Shown here one piece after another: positions 34,365 to 46,200 of a DNA stretch of 64,000 bases. This stretch comes from Dimorphilus gyrociliatus (lineage: Eukaryota; Annelida; Polychaeta; Dinophilidae). The stretch's first letter is position 1; every line of letters starts with the position of its first letter. The DNA lies in NCBI GenBank assembly GCA_904063045.1, contig CAJFCJ010000020.1, forward strand, positions 1,666,916-1,730,915. The letters are read 5' to 3'. The notes beneath the pieces are model-generated. The model did not search any database, was not told the DNA's origin, and saw nothing but the letters and a program-made list of their open reading frames with translations. A program made the position numbers and the translations under genes.

Positions 34365-37138
34365 CTAACTTTCTTTTTCCATACCCAAGTTGTCTTCACC
34401 TGCTTTTTTATCTTGAATTTCAAACTTTATTTTCACTTCTTCTTGCTTTTTTAGTTTCAAGTCATCTGTTCTATTCACTCCAGCGTTTCCCTCCTTATGT
34501 TTAATTATTTCTGCCATTGATAGAATGACAGGAAGTACAACAAGGGCATGGAAAGCCCCGAAAAGGGCAACCAGTAACATGACTTTGAAGAAAGACCTTA
34601 AGACATACGTACTACTGGTTGCTAAGGGTATAACACAAAGTATAGTCGATAAGCAGCCTAATATAACTGCTTGACCAACAGCGTACAGAGCCGAAGCTGC
34701 TTTCGATTTATTCGAGTGGTTCGTCACATAAGCAAAAGCTAAATGTGCGCTAAAATCTACAGCAAAACCAACGCACATCACCCCTCCTACTGTAGCGACA
34801 ATGTCCATGTAGACATTCCACCACGACATAAATCCGATTACTCCAACACAGATAGAGCCTATTGACAGAGTAACGATGATACTGACAGTAAGATTTGGTA
34901 TGAAAAGAAGAGAAAAGACCAGCATCACACCAGCTGCAATACCCATATTTTGAAGGGCAACTCTACCAACAATCGCCCACTGCTCAGCCAGAGGAAATAT
35001 ATTTGAATAAACAAAAACATTGAGATCTTTGAAATCTGCAACTATATCTCTGGAAACTTGCATAAACTCTTTACGCGCTGTTCCATTTAATACTCCTTTC
35101 GATATAACAAACATTCTTGAAGCGCTAATGGCTCCAGATTCAGGTTTAAATTGTATATCTAAATTCAAAGGAACAACGTCAAGTATAGGTTTTGCAGTAG
35201 CTGAATTGAGCATGAATTGAAGTTGTATGTATAAACTTGCTTCTGAATTGGGCCATTCAAGTCCCTGAGCAGCAAGACCCAATTTAAGGAATCGAGTCCA
35301 TGAAATAGTGACATTTGCACCGTTGAAATATTCATTCGTTTCAAATCTATTAAGTAGCTCTTCAATTCTATTGTAAACTGATTGATTCCAATAAGGTAGT
35401 GGTTTGTCAAAAACTATAGCAACTGGGTGAGTGTAGTTACTATAGTGTTCTCTTAGAGACTGATAATAGCTAGCTACGTATGAGTTATCTGAAACAACAC
35501 GTTCAGCATCCAATCCCTCTTTTATCTTTTCTATTGAACCATAAATGGCTAGTGCAAGATAAGCCATAAACACAATTGTAACAACGACCATTGAAGGTTT
35601 TGACAGTAAAATCCTAGAGTATTGATCTCTCATAAATATCATAATTCCTGACGGGGTTTCACCTTCCAGAGATGGATCCTTGTAATTGTCGCTTATTTGA
35701 CATGTGATACTATTTCTATTCTCATTTTCCAAACGACCAGCTAAGACGAGACATGGACAGAAAAACAGAATTTGCAGAATATAAGCAAACAACAGGCCCA
35801 CTGCAGTGTAGAGGCAGAGTATTCGAACTGCTAGGAAGGGACTAATTGCCCCTAATTTATAAACAAATAGTTTTAGTCTTTTTTGCGGAAAAAACAAAGT
35901 AAACCATACCAATTGCTGTTGCAACAACATTTGTGACTGAAGTTAATGTTATTGCAACGCCAGCTTCTTCCATAGTTTTCATCATTCTTTCTTGAACGCT
36001 TTGCTCATTTATTGTTCTCCTCCAAGCTGTTGTTATAACGAAAGAATCTTGCACTCCAATACCTGGTAAGATGAGAAAAATAGTAAAAGTTATCAAATGC
36101 TTTTCCTATAAGAACTATTTAAAAAAAAACAAAACAATTACCAATTACAAGAAAGACTGATAAGAAAGACAGATCGGTGAACATTACATTGCAGTATCCA
36201 ATTAGGCCAAATGCAGATAGAGCACTTAATATCGACGTAATCAAGGCTGCAAGACCTAAATAGGGTTTAGCCACGACTATATCGGTACTTAGATTTGCTA
36301 TTATACACAAAATAGCAACTGCACCAATAACTATACAGAATTTTGGAATCATATGCTCTGTATTCTTCAACATTTCTTCTGGAATGGAAAGGGAGCAATA
36401 TCTTTGAATTTTAAAATTAGGATAATATTTTGTAAGATTCTCAACAATGTTGAGCATCTCTTTTTCCCAATCTCTTGTATATGTAACATTTTTTCTAAGG
36501 TAAAATAACATTTGAAAGGCTTCAGATGATACAATAGTACCATTTATAACATTACAACTGCCAAAAATATCAGCCATTGGTAAAGGTAAACCTTGACCTG
36601 GAGGTAGATTTGGAATGGGCTTCATATGAGCTGGATAAGATACTGGACCAAAATTGGCAGCATTCATGTTTAGTAAGGTTTCTAGATAAGCATTTACTAC
36701 GCAGTCGGTTTTCCATTTTGCACAAACATCTTTCCAACCATATTCTCCAGTTTTCGCATCTTTAATCGTCTTATAAATTTTTAGTATATCTTCTATTGTT
36801 TCTCTCTTGAATATATTTGAATCGTTAGTATTTGATTCAACAACGACGGAGCACAATTCTCCTATTTCAGAAGATCTAACAACATTAAACAGGCCATTTT
36901 CATCCTCTTTAAAGATCCTTCTCATTCTAGCCTTCTCGTCTAAGGCTTCACTGTTCTCAGGAGCGTAAAGCTGTTCGATGTCGTGCTTCTTACCAAAATC
37001 TAGTAAAGCAACACCTCCACTTAAAGCTCCACATATGATTATAACCAGAACGAGAAAATGTAGAGGCCATTTAGCTAAAACACAACCTATATGCCCAAAA
37101 GCTATAGTCAGATATTTATGAACAATATCAAATTTCAT
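34365..37138 (-). CDS. Patched-related (PTR/PTCHD) RND transporter-like protein
   Basis: Member of the patched-related family with a sterol-sensing domain; such proteins move lipids or sterols and affect Hedgehog-like signalling or moulting. Three exons: 36142-37138, 35910-36062 and 34365-35851 (phases 1, 1), giving 878 aa. TM1 is near residues 25-50 (WPLHFLVLVIIICGAL), then a large Cys-containing extracellular loop, a sterol-sensing domain of TM2-6 (from about residue 265; GIGVQDSFVITTAW and EEAGVAITLTSVTNVVATAIG are the typical RND signatures), a second loop with N-glycosylation sequons, and a second TM bundle with GFAVDFSAHLAFAY. The 58-bp intron at 35852-35909 was set so that AIGAISPFLAVRILCLYTAV reads through. 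The C-tail is Lys/Glu-rich. It is closer to PTCHD3/worm PTR than to Patched itself. It ends 191 bp from the convergent LRR gene. Confidence 0.88.
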
Positions 37139-37584
37139 ATTTTCTATATCCTTTATGTTATTTACGGGTTTAAAATAAAAACTCTTGTCCTAAAATATTT
37201 TATTATTCCTTTAAGACTGCATCACACATATTATTCTTCAATATGAAATTATTGCTACTCAGTATTATAAAAACCTTACTGTTAGATTTTCGCTTCGATG
37301 AACATCTGTACAATTTACGACAAAAAACTGAACAAAAGTAAAATTTAGATATTAGGATAGCATTCGTTCATTACGAACAAATAGATTATTTTAATAGGAT
37401 AAGCTATTTTTATGTTTAGAGGAAAAAAACATGGAACAAAAAGAATCGTTTTTAACATTAAATCACTTTTCAAATATAAGACATTCTTTATGGATATTGT
37501 TTGTTCTAGGAGTCGTTTTCGACATCCTTGGCCCTATTGACAAAATAATTACCAATCTATTTAATTTTTAAGTTTTTGGAATCA
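37139..37584. promoter_or_regulatory. Divergent upstream region of the PTR gene and MRG15
   Basis: 446 bp between divergent start codons, strongly AT-rich. No TATA or other clear motif is convincing. Confidence 0.4.
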
Positions 37585-39984
37585 ATGGGGCTGAAGCCGA
37601 AATACCAAAAAGGTTTGTATATATAATTATTTAATGTTTTACGATAAACCTGTGAAAATAGTCATTTATTTTTATTTTTATCGATATCACTCTATCATCG
37701 CTCAAAACAGGGGAAAAACTTCTTTGTTACCATGGTCAGCTACTATATGAAGCAAAAGTTAGTGTTTATTACATTGATCAATAGCATTAATATTAGAAAA
37801 TTCTCTATAACAGTGTTTAAAATTTGAAGCTAAAGATGGTAAAACTATACATTATTTTGTTCATTATAATGGGTGGAATAAGAGGTTTGTTTATAATATG
37901 GAAAAAATAATTTATCGTGTTAAGATTCAAGTTAATTTGAAAGCTGGGACGAGTGGGTGCCCGAAAGTCGTATTGTAAAGTATAATGAAGAAGGTTTAAA
38001 TAAACGAGAAGCCCTATTAAAGAATCAAGAGTTAGTAAAAGATACCAATCAAATACCAGATTTTATCATTGATTTATAAATTGTTAATAACTATTAGTAA
38101 TAAAAAGAGTGGATCATCGAGGAGTAGGAAACCAAAAGAGAAGCCTTCTGAGACCAAAGGTGACGAAATATAATTCATAATTGCGGCTTTTTAAAGAAGA
38201 AATAATTCTTGTCAGAAAAGAAAGTTGAGCCCCACGAGGAAGAGAAAGCCGTAACGGAAACGAGTCGGAAGAGACGAACGACGACTGCTATGCCTGATGT
38301 GATTATTTAATAGGGGCGCTTGTCAATTCTTGCAATGTCTTTTCTTTCATTAGGCCTCGAAAGAAGCGAAAAAGAAAAAGATTGAAGTTAAAATTAAGAA
38401 GAAACCGGTAAATAATTCTCTTTAAAGAAGTTTATTATAATTATACTAAATTTCTAATTACAAACCACCAGACGAAGAAGGAGGAGAAAGGAAAATTTCA
38501 TATCTCAATACCAGATAACTTAAAAGCAACACTAGCAGAGGAATATAAAATGATAGTGGAACAAAGCACGGTAAGAACATGTTCTTGTTTTCCCTATGGT
38601 TTTAATTACGCCAAATTAACTGGAAAAGGATTTAAAAAAAACAAGAAAATAACAATTGGAATAGATAATCATACGCTTAAGTTTTTTATGTTCATAATCA
38701 ATATTTTAGACAGTAATCTGATGGTCAATTTGTACTTTACTAAAAAAATCCATACTAGCTCATACAATTGGTGCTTTGTAATTAACCATTTGTTTACTAT
38801 CCTGTTAAATCTAATCTTTTGCAACATTTTGTATCAGTGAAAAAAGTAGTTTTTTTGAAGAGAAACCCACTGAAAAGCCTTTGAATTATTTTAGGATAAA
38901 AGTGATGTTAGAAAGAATCCAATTAATTCGTAAAGTGTGATTGCTTTCTGAGCCAAGAAAACAGTTCTTTTCTCTTATTGGCTCTGAAATGGGGCCTTAA
39001 AACTCTTTGGTTTGAGAAACATCCATTGTATCATACAATTCCTATATTGCTTTTACGTTTTTTAGTACAATGACTTCGTGTACAATTGCCTGACTACTGT
39101 TACAAATATCGCATGACTTCTCCATGTGCTGCTAATTCTGTGTTTTTATCTTTTTTATAAGAAAGTCCGACACCAAAAATTCTAACAATATCCTTCATTT
39201 GACCTTTTTTTGTATATTCTACCATAAGACGTGTGTCAGCAGATAGTGGTTTATATTTATTTAAAAAGAGCGCTTTTTTCATCTTTCAAGAGCCAAACCA
39301 ATTTCCCGTTGACGAGTTTCGTCATCAAGATTTAATTCGTGAGAGTTTCTAGTTAATATAGTTGGATTATTTTTAATTTACTCTGAATATATGTTCACAA
39401 AATGCTTTTTTTGTTTATAATTCAGTTAGGTAAACTTCCTGCCGTGAAATCTATTGATGACATATTTAGCATCTATCTCAACCATAAGGAGAACATTACA
39501 GACGAAAAAACATTGTAAGTTCATTTTATCTCTAATTTATCATACTCAAGTTCTCATTCTGTACCATTTCAGTGATAAATTAAAAGAAGTTACTGAGGGA
39601 TTAAAAGAATACTTCGAGAGTTTACTGCCAACCCATTTATTATATCAACAGGAACGAAAGCAACATGAGGAACTAATCTCTTCCAATCCCAATGTAAAGT
39701 TGACGCGATTGTACAGCATTGCTCACTTTTTGAGATTATTCGGTATGTTTCTATTAATATATTCGACTTCATACATCTATTTGTAGAACAAATAATCCAT
39801 GTATTAATAAAAATTCTCTAAAGTTAATGCATATTAAGTTCTTCAAACGCATTGTATTGTAGTAAAATTTGGAGACTTTTTGCCTTATGAATCTTACAAC
39901 GACGATAATGTGAAGAAGCTAAAGACATACGTTGAAGATTTACTCGACTACTTAAATAAAGAGGACAGTTTGACATGTTTCTGA
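37585..39984 (+). CDS. MORF4L1: MRG15/MORF4L1 chromodomain protein
   Basis: Chromatin reader of H3K36 methylation, a subunit of NuA4/TIP60 acetylase and Sin3 deacetylase complexes. Eleven small exons: 37585-37612, 37711-37757, 37814-37884, 37944-38030, 38098-38159, 38216-38298, 38354-38407, 38472-38570, 39426-39514, 39573-39742 and 39863-39984, giving 303 aa; every junction keeps phase. Chromo barrel: GEKLLCYHGQLLYEAK, YFVHYNGWNKSWDEWVPESR. A basic Lys/Ser linker follows, then the MRG domain (FHISIPDNLKATLAEEYKMI, LPAVKSIDDI, GLKEYFESLLPTHLLYQQER, LYSIAHFLRLF). Exon 4 must end at 38030 (donor GTTAGT), since the next possible donor would lead to a stop. Intron 8 is 855 bp against about 50-100 bp for the others and carries an antisense frame. 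It ends 99 bp from the convergent CAF-1 gene. Confidence 0.93.
39100..39282 (-). other. Antisense 60-codon frame inside MRG15 intron 8
   Basis: Frame beginning MKKALFLNKYKPLSADTR and ending at TAA, with ordinary soluble-protein composition. Just upstream, in another frame, stands a stretch reading LDDETRQREIGLALER, so this could be one frame broken by a frameshift, or two pieces of a nested gene or insert. I recognise no family. It may also be chance. Confidence 0.2.
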
Positions 39985-40083
39985 AGGGCCAGGGGAACAC
40001 TCCAATAGATTGTTAAATCTCTTAAAACTTACTTTTTTTTAAAATAAACTTAATTGAAACGATAAATGTTACAAAGTACAAAA

Positions 40084-42782
40084 CTAAGTTTTCTTTGAAT
40101 CGTCAACTCGACGAACTTCTTTAACGTTGTTCAATTCCATCTCTTTGGCGTATGGATTAGGTATTTTTAAATCAGTCACTGCATAATCATTTATAACACT
40201 CTCCTTCACATACCAACATCGATTCTTATAATCCGTTCGTTTATCATAAGCAGCAATCGCTTTGATTCGAATTTCTAATTGACGCTTCGAGATAACGGAA
40301 TTGGTTCCGCTCTCGTTTCCACCTTCTTGACTTTTTTTGGACCAAAATTGTCTAAATTCCCGAATGATAGCTTCACGGCTGTTCCAATTCCCATGAAGAA
40401 AGCGTATCAGATGTGGCATAGCTGTTTTAAATTAATAGATTGATTTATTCAATGATATACAGAATATCTAAATAAATTAATACCTTCTTTTGGTATAGGC
40501 TTAGTTAGAGCTGAACCCTTTCTAGAACTATCCCCACAATCCGACATGTCATGATGTGATGGTGTTGAGTGGCAGATATTTTCAAGTTGAATTGGGGTTT
40601 CGATTATAATTTCAACCTAGTTGATAATATTTAACAACATTTAATACGTTTCCTTGATGGAAGTGTTATTTAATATCCATACGGTATATTGCTTCAGAAT
40701 CTTTAGAAATTTTGCTTGTACTTTTTCTGCGCTGTTACTCCAGCAACATCCTACTATTAGCGGTCTCAGAGTTTTAGGTTGCTCCTTGATTTCCTCTTCA
40801 AACTTGCGAGCCATAGCCAGTTGGCGGGCCTTCAACTTTTCCGGATTGAGCTACGGTAAAAAGTGTTAACACCTCGGGTTCAATGAAATCTTTGACGCTA
40901 CCTTTTCATCAGCCTCATCTTCCTCACAACCTTCATCATCAGACAAATAGCCATGAGGCACAAAGAATCCGTCATCCTCATCATCATCACCCTCCTCGAC
41001 TTTCTCATCGTCATCTTCTCCTTCGCTATGCGAAATACTTTCACCTGGTTCTTCTTCCTCCCACTCTTCGTCACTATCAACAGTGTAATCTAAGTTCTGA
41101 AAAATTTTGCAATGTAAAAATTGATATTTCCTCAACTTTGACTTTAAACTAACGTCATCTTTTCCGAATGGTTGACGTGCAGTAACGATTATACTCTTTT
41201 TCTTAAATGTACCATAATAAGCTGGTCTATTATTTTCATGAAACTGAAATAGCTTAGCCTTTCTCCACGGTAACGTAGGTTTTTCATCAGCAACCAGTAC
41301 AACGTCGCCGTCTTTACTGTAAAATATTTAAGTAATTAATTTTCAATGAAATGAAAAGATTAAGAGTACTTAGTCCAGGTTGGCTCTGATTTTCCGATTT
41401 GATATGTGTCACTTTTCAGAGTTTTTAAATAATTATGTTTGCTATTCTGATGGGAGAGGAAGTAGTCCAATTCTGACAAACGTTCTTCTAAAAAACTAAT
41501 ATTTGTGCGATATATTGGAGCTAATTTTTGCTTTTTCCCAAGTTGAAATGGTAGAAATCTTTCATCTTTGTTAAACTTAGGCTGTAGATAAAAATGAATG
41601 TCAGGGGCACAAAAAATATTTAAATGATATTTACGGATGATTGCTCAGGTCTTTGAGCCTTCGAAAAAAAACCAAGGAAGGCAGCTTGACATTTTTGCTG
41701 GCGTTTTTTCTGGAATGAAAATTAATATATCAATACAGTCACAGTATGAGATGTATTAAATTTACTTTTTCGTTCTCAAGCTTTTTCTTTTCCTCCTCAA
41801 TTTGTCTCTTTTCTTCCTGCTTTTGCTTATTTTGTTCCTCTTTTTGGATTCGTGCTCGCTCTTTTGCCTCTTTTCTTTGGCGTTTTTCTTCTTCTTTCTC
41901 TTCTTTCTTTTGTCGTCTCTCGATGTCTTTCTCTTCTTTTTCTTTCAACTTCATTCGTTTTTCTTCCAGTTTCATTTCCTTCAGCTTAAGTCTTTCCTCC
42001 TCTTTTCTCTCCTTTTGAATAATAATTTTATTCGTTAGTCATAAAAAATACCAAATACCTTTAGCTCTTTTTTCATCCTTTGTTTTTCTGTTTTTTCTTT
42101 CAAACGAAGTTGCTTCTGTCTCTCTCTTTCTCCCTTTTCTGCATCCTATTGGAAGGAAAGAATATTAAAATTCTTAATAGCTTTTAGTTACTTTCTCGTT
42201 TTATAGCTTACCGTAAGCTTCGTTTTACGTTTTTTCATTTTTAAATCGTTTTTATCCCTTAATGGTGTCTATAAATATATATTTTTTAATTTTATCAGTT
42301 CAAAATTCTAATATACATTACGTCTGTGGATGTAGATGAAACTTCTTGAACTTCGGCGTTTGAATCAGTCCTTGAAATAAAAGATGGCTCCTCAGACAGT
42401 ATAGAAACATCGGCTTCATTGTCAAAGTTATCATTATCATTATCGCTCTCTTCAATTTCACTAGAACTCAAATCATCTGTCGGCTCGTTTTCACTTTTCA
42501 CAGTTACAGATGTTTTCGAGTTTTGACTCTGGGCTTTACCCTTTAAAAATTGATCAAGAAATTCAAGACCTGATTTTCGTCTTTTTGAATCAGACTTATT
42601 ATCGCCTTGATCATTTATATGCTTTCTCTTTTTTTCATTTTTTGTTGGGCTATTTAAAGATTGAAAAGGTAGCCGACCTAAAATAATAAATAAGTGAAAA
42701 AAATAAAAAGTTAGTTTGAAGACATAAACAAACTTTGTCGAATTGACGGTGAAGCACGATCTTTCTCCTGTTCTTCTGACAT
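40084..42782 (-). CDS. CHAF1A: Chromatin assembly factor 1 large subunit (CAF-1 p150)
   Basis: Deposits H3-H4 on newly replicated DNA, recruited by PCNA. Twelve exons: 42734-42782, 42322-42677, 42212-42268, 42059-42145, 41766-42011, 41635-41709, 41370-41581, 41154-41316, 40902-41096, 40683-40850, 40484-40616 and 40084-40421, giving 692 aa. The N-terminal IRQSRLPFQSLN matches the PIP-like IQARLPFKRLN of human p150. There is a long Lys/Glu/Arg KER region in exons 4-5, then AAFLGFFSKAQRPE (second PIP-like), then KLFQFHENNRPAYYGTFKKKS and the acidic ED domain with YTVDSDEEWEEEEPGESISHSEGE, nearly identical to human. The C-terminal winged-helix-like part is AMPHLIRFLHGNWNSREAIIREF. Exon 10 must end at ACC|GTATGG (40683) to stay in frame. 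It is divergent from endophilin and convergent with MRG15. Confidence 0.93.
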
Positions 42783-43283
42783 TTACAGTTATTAATTATA
42801 TTATCCCTTAAAATTGTTAGAAAAAATTGAAGTTTGGAATACGATTAGCGTAAGAATTTAACTAAATACAATTGGCGGGAACGCGTTTGATGTTCATTCT
42901 CTTCTTTTTGGCCTATAGTGTGGCGCCATGCTCCAATTTTGATTATTCTATTTGAAAAACATTGGACACTTGTAACCATACCATGTAGATGCGCAGCTAT
43001 TTTTACAAAAAATAAATTCAACGAAATTTCTTAAGCGTTTTGCTTCAAATTTTCTTATTGCTATCCTTATATATTAAATTATATGTGTATGCAAAAAAAT
43101 GCTTCGTGCGTTGAGTATAAACGACTTTCCGCCTGAGTTCGAAGGATTCAATGCTGATCAGTCGTGACGTCATCAAATCGAAGTAGTTATCGCGAGAGGC
43201 CAGAGAGCCTCGTTATTTTTTAAAGATAATTTGACTTCTACATTGAGATTTTCATCGGCAGTGTCTAAAATAAATTTATCAAA
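42783..43283. promoter_or_regulatory. Divergent promoter region of CHAF1A and endophilin
   Basis: 501 bp. It holds a palindromic GGCGCCAT word at 42922-42929 (YY1/Pho-like ATGGCGCC on the minus strand) and TGACGTCA-like GTGACGTCATC at about 43164, a near-perfect CRE. The endophilin 5' UTR probably begins after about 43170. Confidence 0.5.
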
Positions 43284-46200
43284 ATGTCGTTAGCAGGATT
43301 TAAGAAACAGATCAACAAGGCAAACCAGGTAATATCTCTATTAGTTATTAATACTACAGTCACATAATGTCAGTTGGCATTGTTAGCGTTCCCTATGTAG
43401 GCGTCCAATGGACGCCTCATATTTTACCATTTTACCCTAAATTACTTTTCTAAAAAAAAAACGTTTTTATTAACCCCGCTAATATCTTTGTTATCAATTA
43501 ATATTCCTTAATGCATAGTGTGTCTTTTGACAGTGAGTTAATTGATTGCCTTTCATTTTTTTAGTATATGAGCGAGAAGATTGGTGGTGCTAAAGGAACG
43601 GAGCTTGATTATGAATTTCAAGAAATGGAAAGGGTAAGCCTACTTTTACTATAGCTTATCAATAGTCACGATAAATTAGTCATTTTAATTGCGTCTCCTA
43701 ACGGGAAATTTTTGTTAGTCAAATTATCGATCCTCATCTCATGTAAGGAGTAGAAGAGAGAGGGTTAAGTTGATGGAAGCATGTTGTCTAGGATGATATT
43801 TGATTGCCTAACAAGGAAAACTATATTTTCAACATGAATATGTCTTCATAGCATTTATAAGACATTTTTGTATTTTCTGTAAACATTAACGAGTCTGAGT
43901 TTTTATATATATTTCAGAATTAGTCATTTTAGGCATAAACATGTGACTCATTTACAAATACTTTGACAATATCGTATTGAGGTTACCGATCTTCCTTGAA
44001 ATGGTTGTCCTAAAATACTTTGTAAAGCATAACTTGATACTCTAAGTCTGCCTACAGAGTTAATTCAGTAGAGTTAAGGGCAAATCGATATGTGAACGAT
44101 TGGCCATCAACTCAACACTTTTATAAGTAATAGGAAACGAGACAAACAATTTAAGCATCTAGATTGTAATTGTATTTTTTTATACTGTAAATTAAATATA
44201 TATGTATTTATCCGTATAGATAAAAATATCATTTACCTAATTTTAATAATTAATGAGTCTTTTTATTTACATGACTTAGTGAGTAACTTGTAGATTTATT
44301 CGCTGCTTTTAAATAAATAGGATAACCTTTTTATCGTAAATATCAGCACTATGGAATTATTGTTTGTACAATTACATGATTGTGCTTGAATTAGTTGGTC
44401 AATATGTATTGATTGCTCCTACAGAAAATAGATGTAATGGGAAAATTGGTGGATGAATTAATGTCAAGGACGCATGAATTATTGCAACCGAATCCAGGTA
44501 TTATTCTTTTAACTAACTAATTAACTTATTTGTTGTATTACTAATCATCTTAAAATGAAGGCTTGCTTGACGGCATAGGGAAACAAATGTAATTTTTTTT
44601 TGTAAAGTTCTGTGATTATCTTGTATTACATTTCCTACTCAGCAATATTGCCATTTGTTATTTTAAGTTCCATTTGATTTATTTAATTGATAACTTTACT
44701 AATTACTTTTAACAGCTTCAAGAGCAAAATTATCGGCTGTCAATTCGATATCTAAGCTTCGTGGAACAGCTAAGCACAATCCCTACCCTCAGCCTGAAGG
44801 TCAATTGGGTGATTGTATGACGAAGCATGGACGTGATTTGGGTGACGATTCACATTTCGGAAAAGTCCTTGTCGAAGTTGGCGATAGTTTAAGACAAATG
44901 GCTGATATTAAATACGCTCTAGACGACGCGGTTAAGCAGAATTTTATTGAGCCCCTGCATCATATGCAGACGAAAGATCTAAAGGAAGTGAACGTGAGTT
45001 TGACGGCGTGGGAACATTATCAATATGCCGAGTATGGCGGCGTCGTTTAGCTTGAGTCTGCTGAATTCGAGCGACGCATCGATCGATATGAAACGCCGCA
45101 CTTCCGCTATCTATAACGCTGATGCGGAATGGCGATCGACTTGCGTTAATCATATACATTTAATGTATAGCTATTTATAACTTACTTCCTTGTTTTTTAT
45201 TTTTAGCATCATCGCAAAAAGCTCTCTGGAAGACGATTGGATTACGACTGTAAGAAACGAAGGCAGGCGAAAGGTAATATTCCTTACTCTTAACACTTTT
45301 AAAAATTTACACAATTGAACTCTTCAAAGTTTATTTCGGCATTGAACTTGTATCTATCCACCAGGCGACTCGGAATTTCGCCTTATCATATTGACACAAA
45401 AGTAGGATGTGTGGTGATATGAAGTAAGATTTGCTGACAACAATATAATAACAAAAATAATATAATAACGCGCAAAATAAGATTGACATGCGAAATATGA
45501 CTATCTAAATAAGAAAATTATGTTTTAGTGAACTTTACGTATACAACGCCTGATTTGTGATTTTATTTTCAGGAGGTAAGACAATTGGACACAATCTATT
45601 TAAGTATTTTTACGGTGTAGCATGAAGGCTCCCACCTGTTGATAGAGTATTAAATAACGCTAATTAATGACCTACGCGGTGCTAATTTTTGTTCAATGTT
45701 AAGTTAATGTAGTGCGTTATCCGCTTGTTAAGAAGAATCGCATGATTTTTTTAAGCAGTAAAAAAATCTTTCTATTGCACTTCATTTAAGAAATAGCTTT
45801 GTGCTGATTGAAACTCAACTGACCTGTTCTCGCTATTATTAATTTTGATAACATTTTTTCAGAAATTTCATCAGGTATTATACATATATATAGAAATTGA
45901 TAATCATAAAAATGCATGATTATATGCATTGCGACTGAGTTGCCATATTGACACCAGAAGCATTAGAATGATTCAGACTAACATAAAAACTGCATTAATT
46001 GCAAAACTAAAAGACAAACTGAATTTCTTATCCCCATTTTTAAATGATTCGAAAATTGATTAGGCAAACAATAGGACTATATTAGCAAAAGACTAAAAGT
46101 ACAAAGTGATAGTTGTTTGTCTTAACAAACAAGTTCTGTGGAAGGCTTATTCCAATAGATAGTCAGAATTTAACAACGTTTTTATTTCATTTCTTGCAAC

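Noticed and set aside
41746-42038. Plus-strand Ser/Phe-rich frames
   Set aside because: Antisense shadows of the Lys/Glu-rich KER region of CAF-1 p150.
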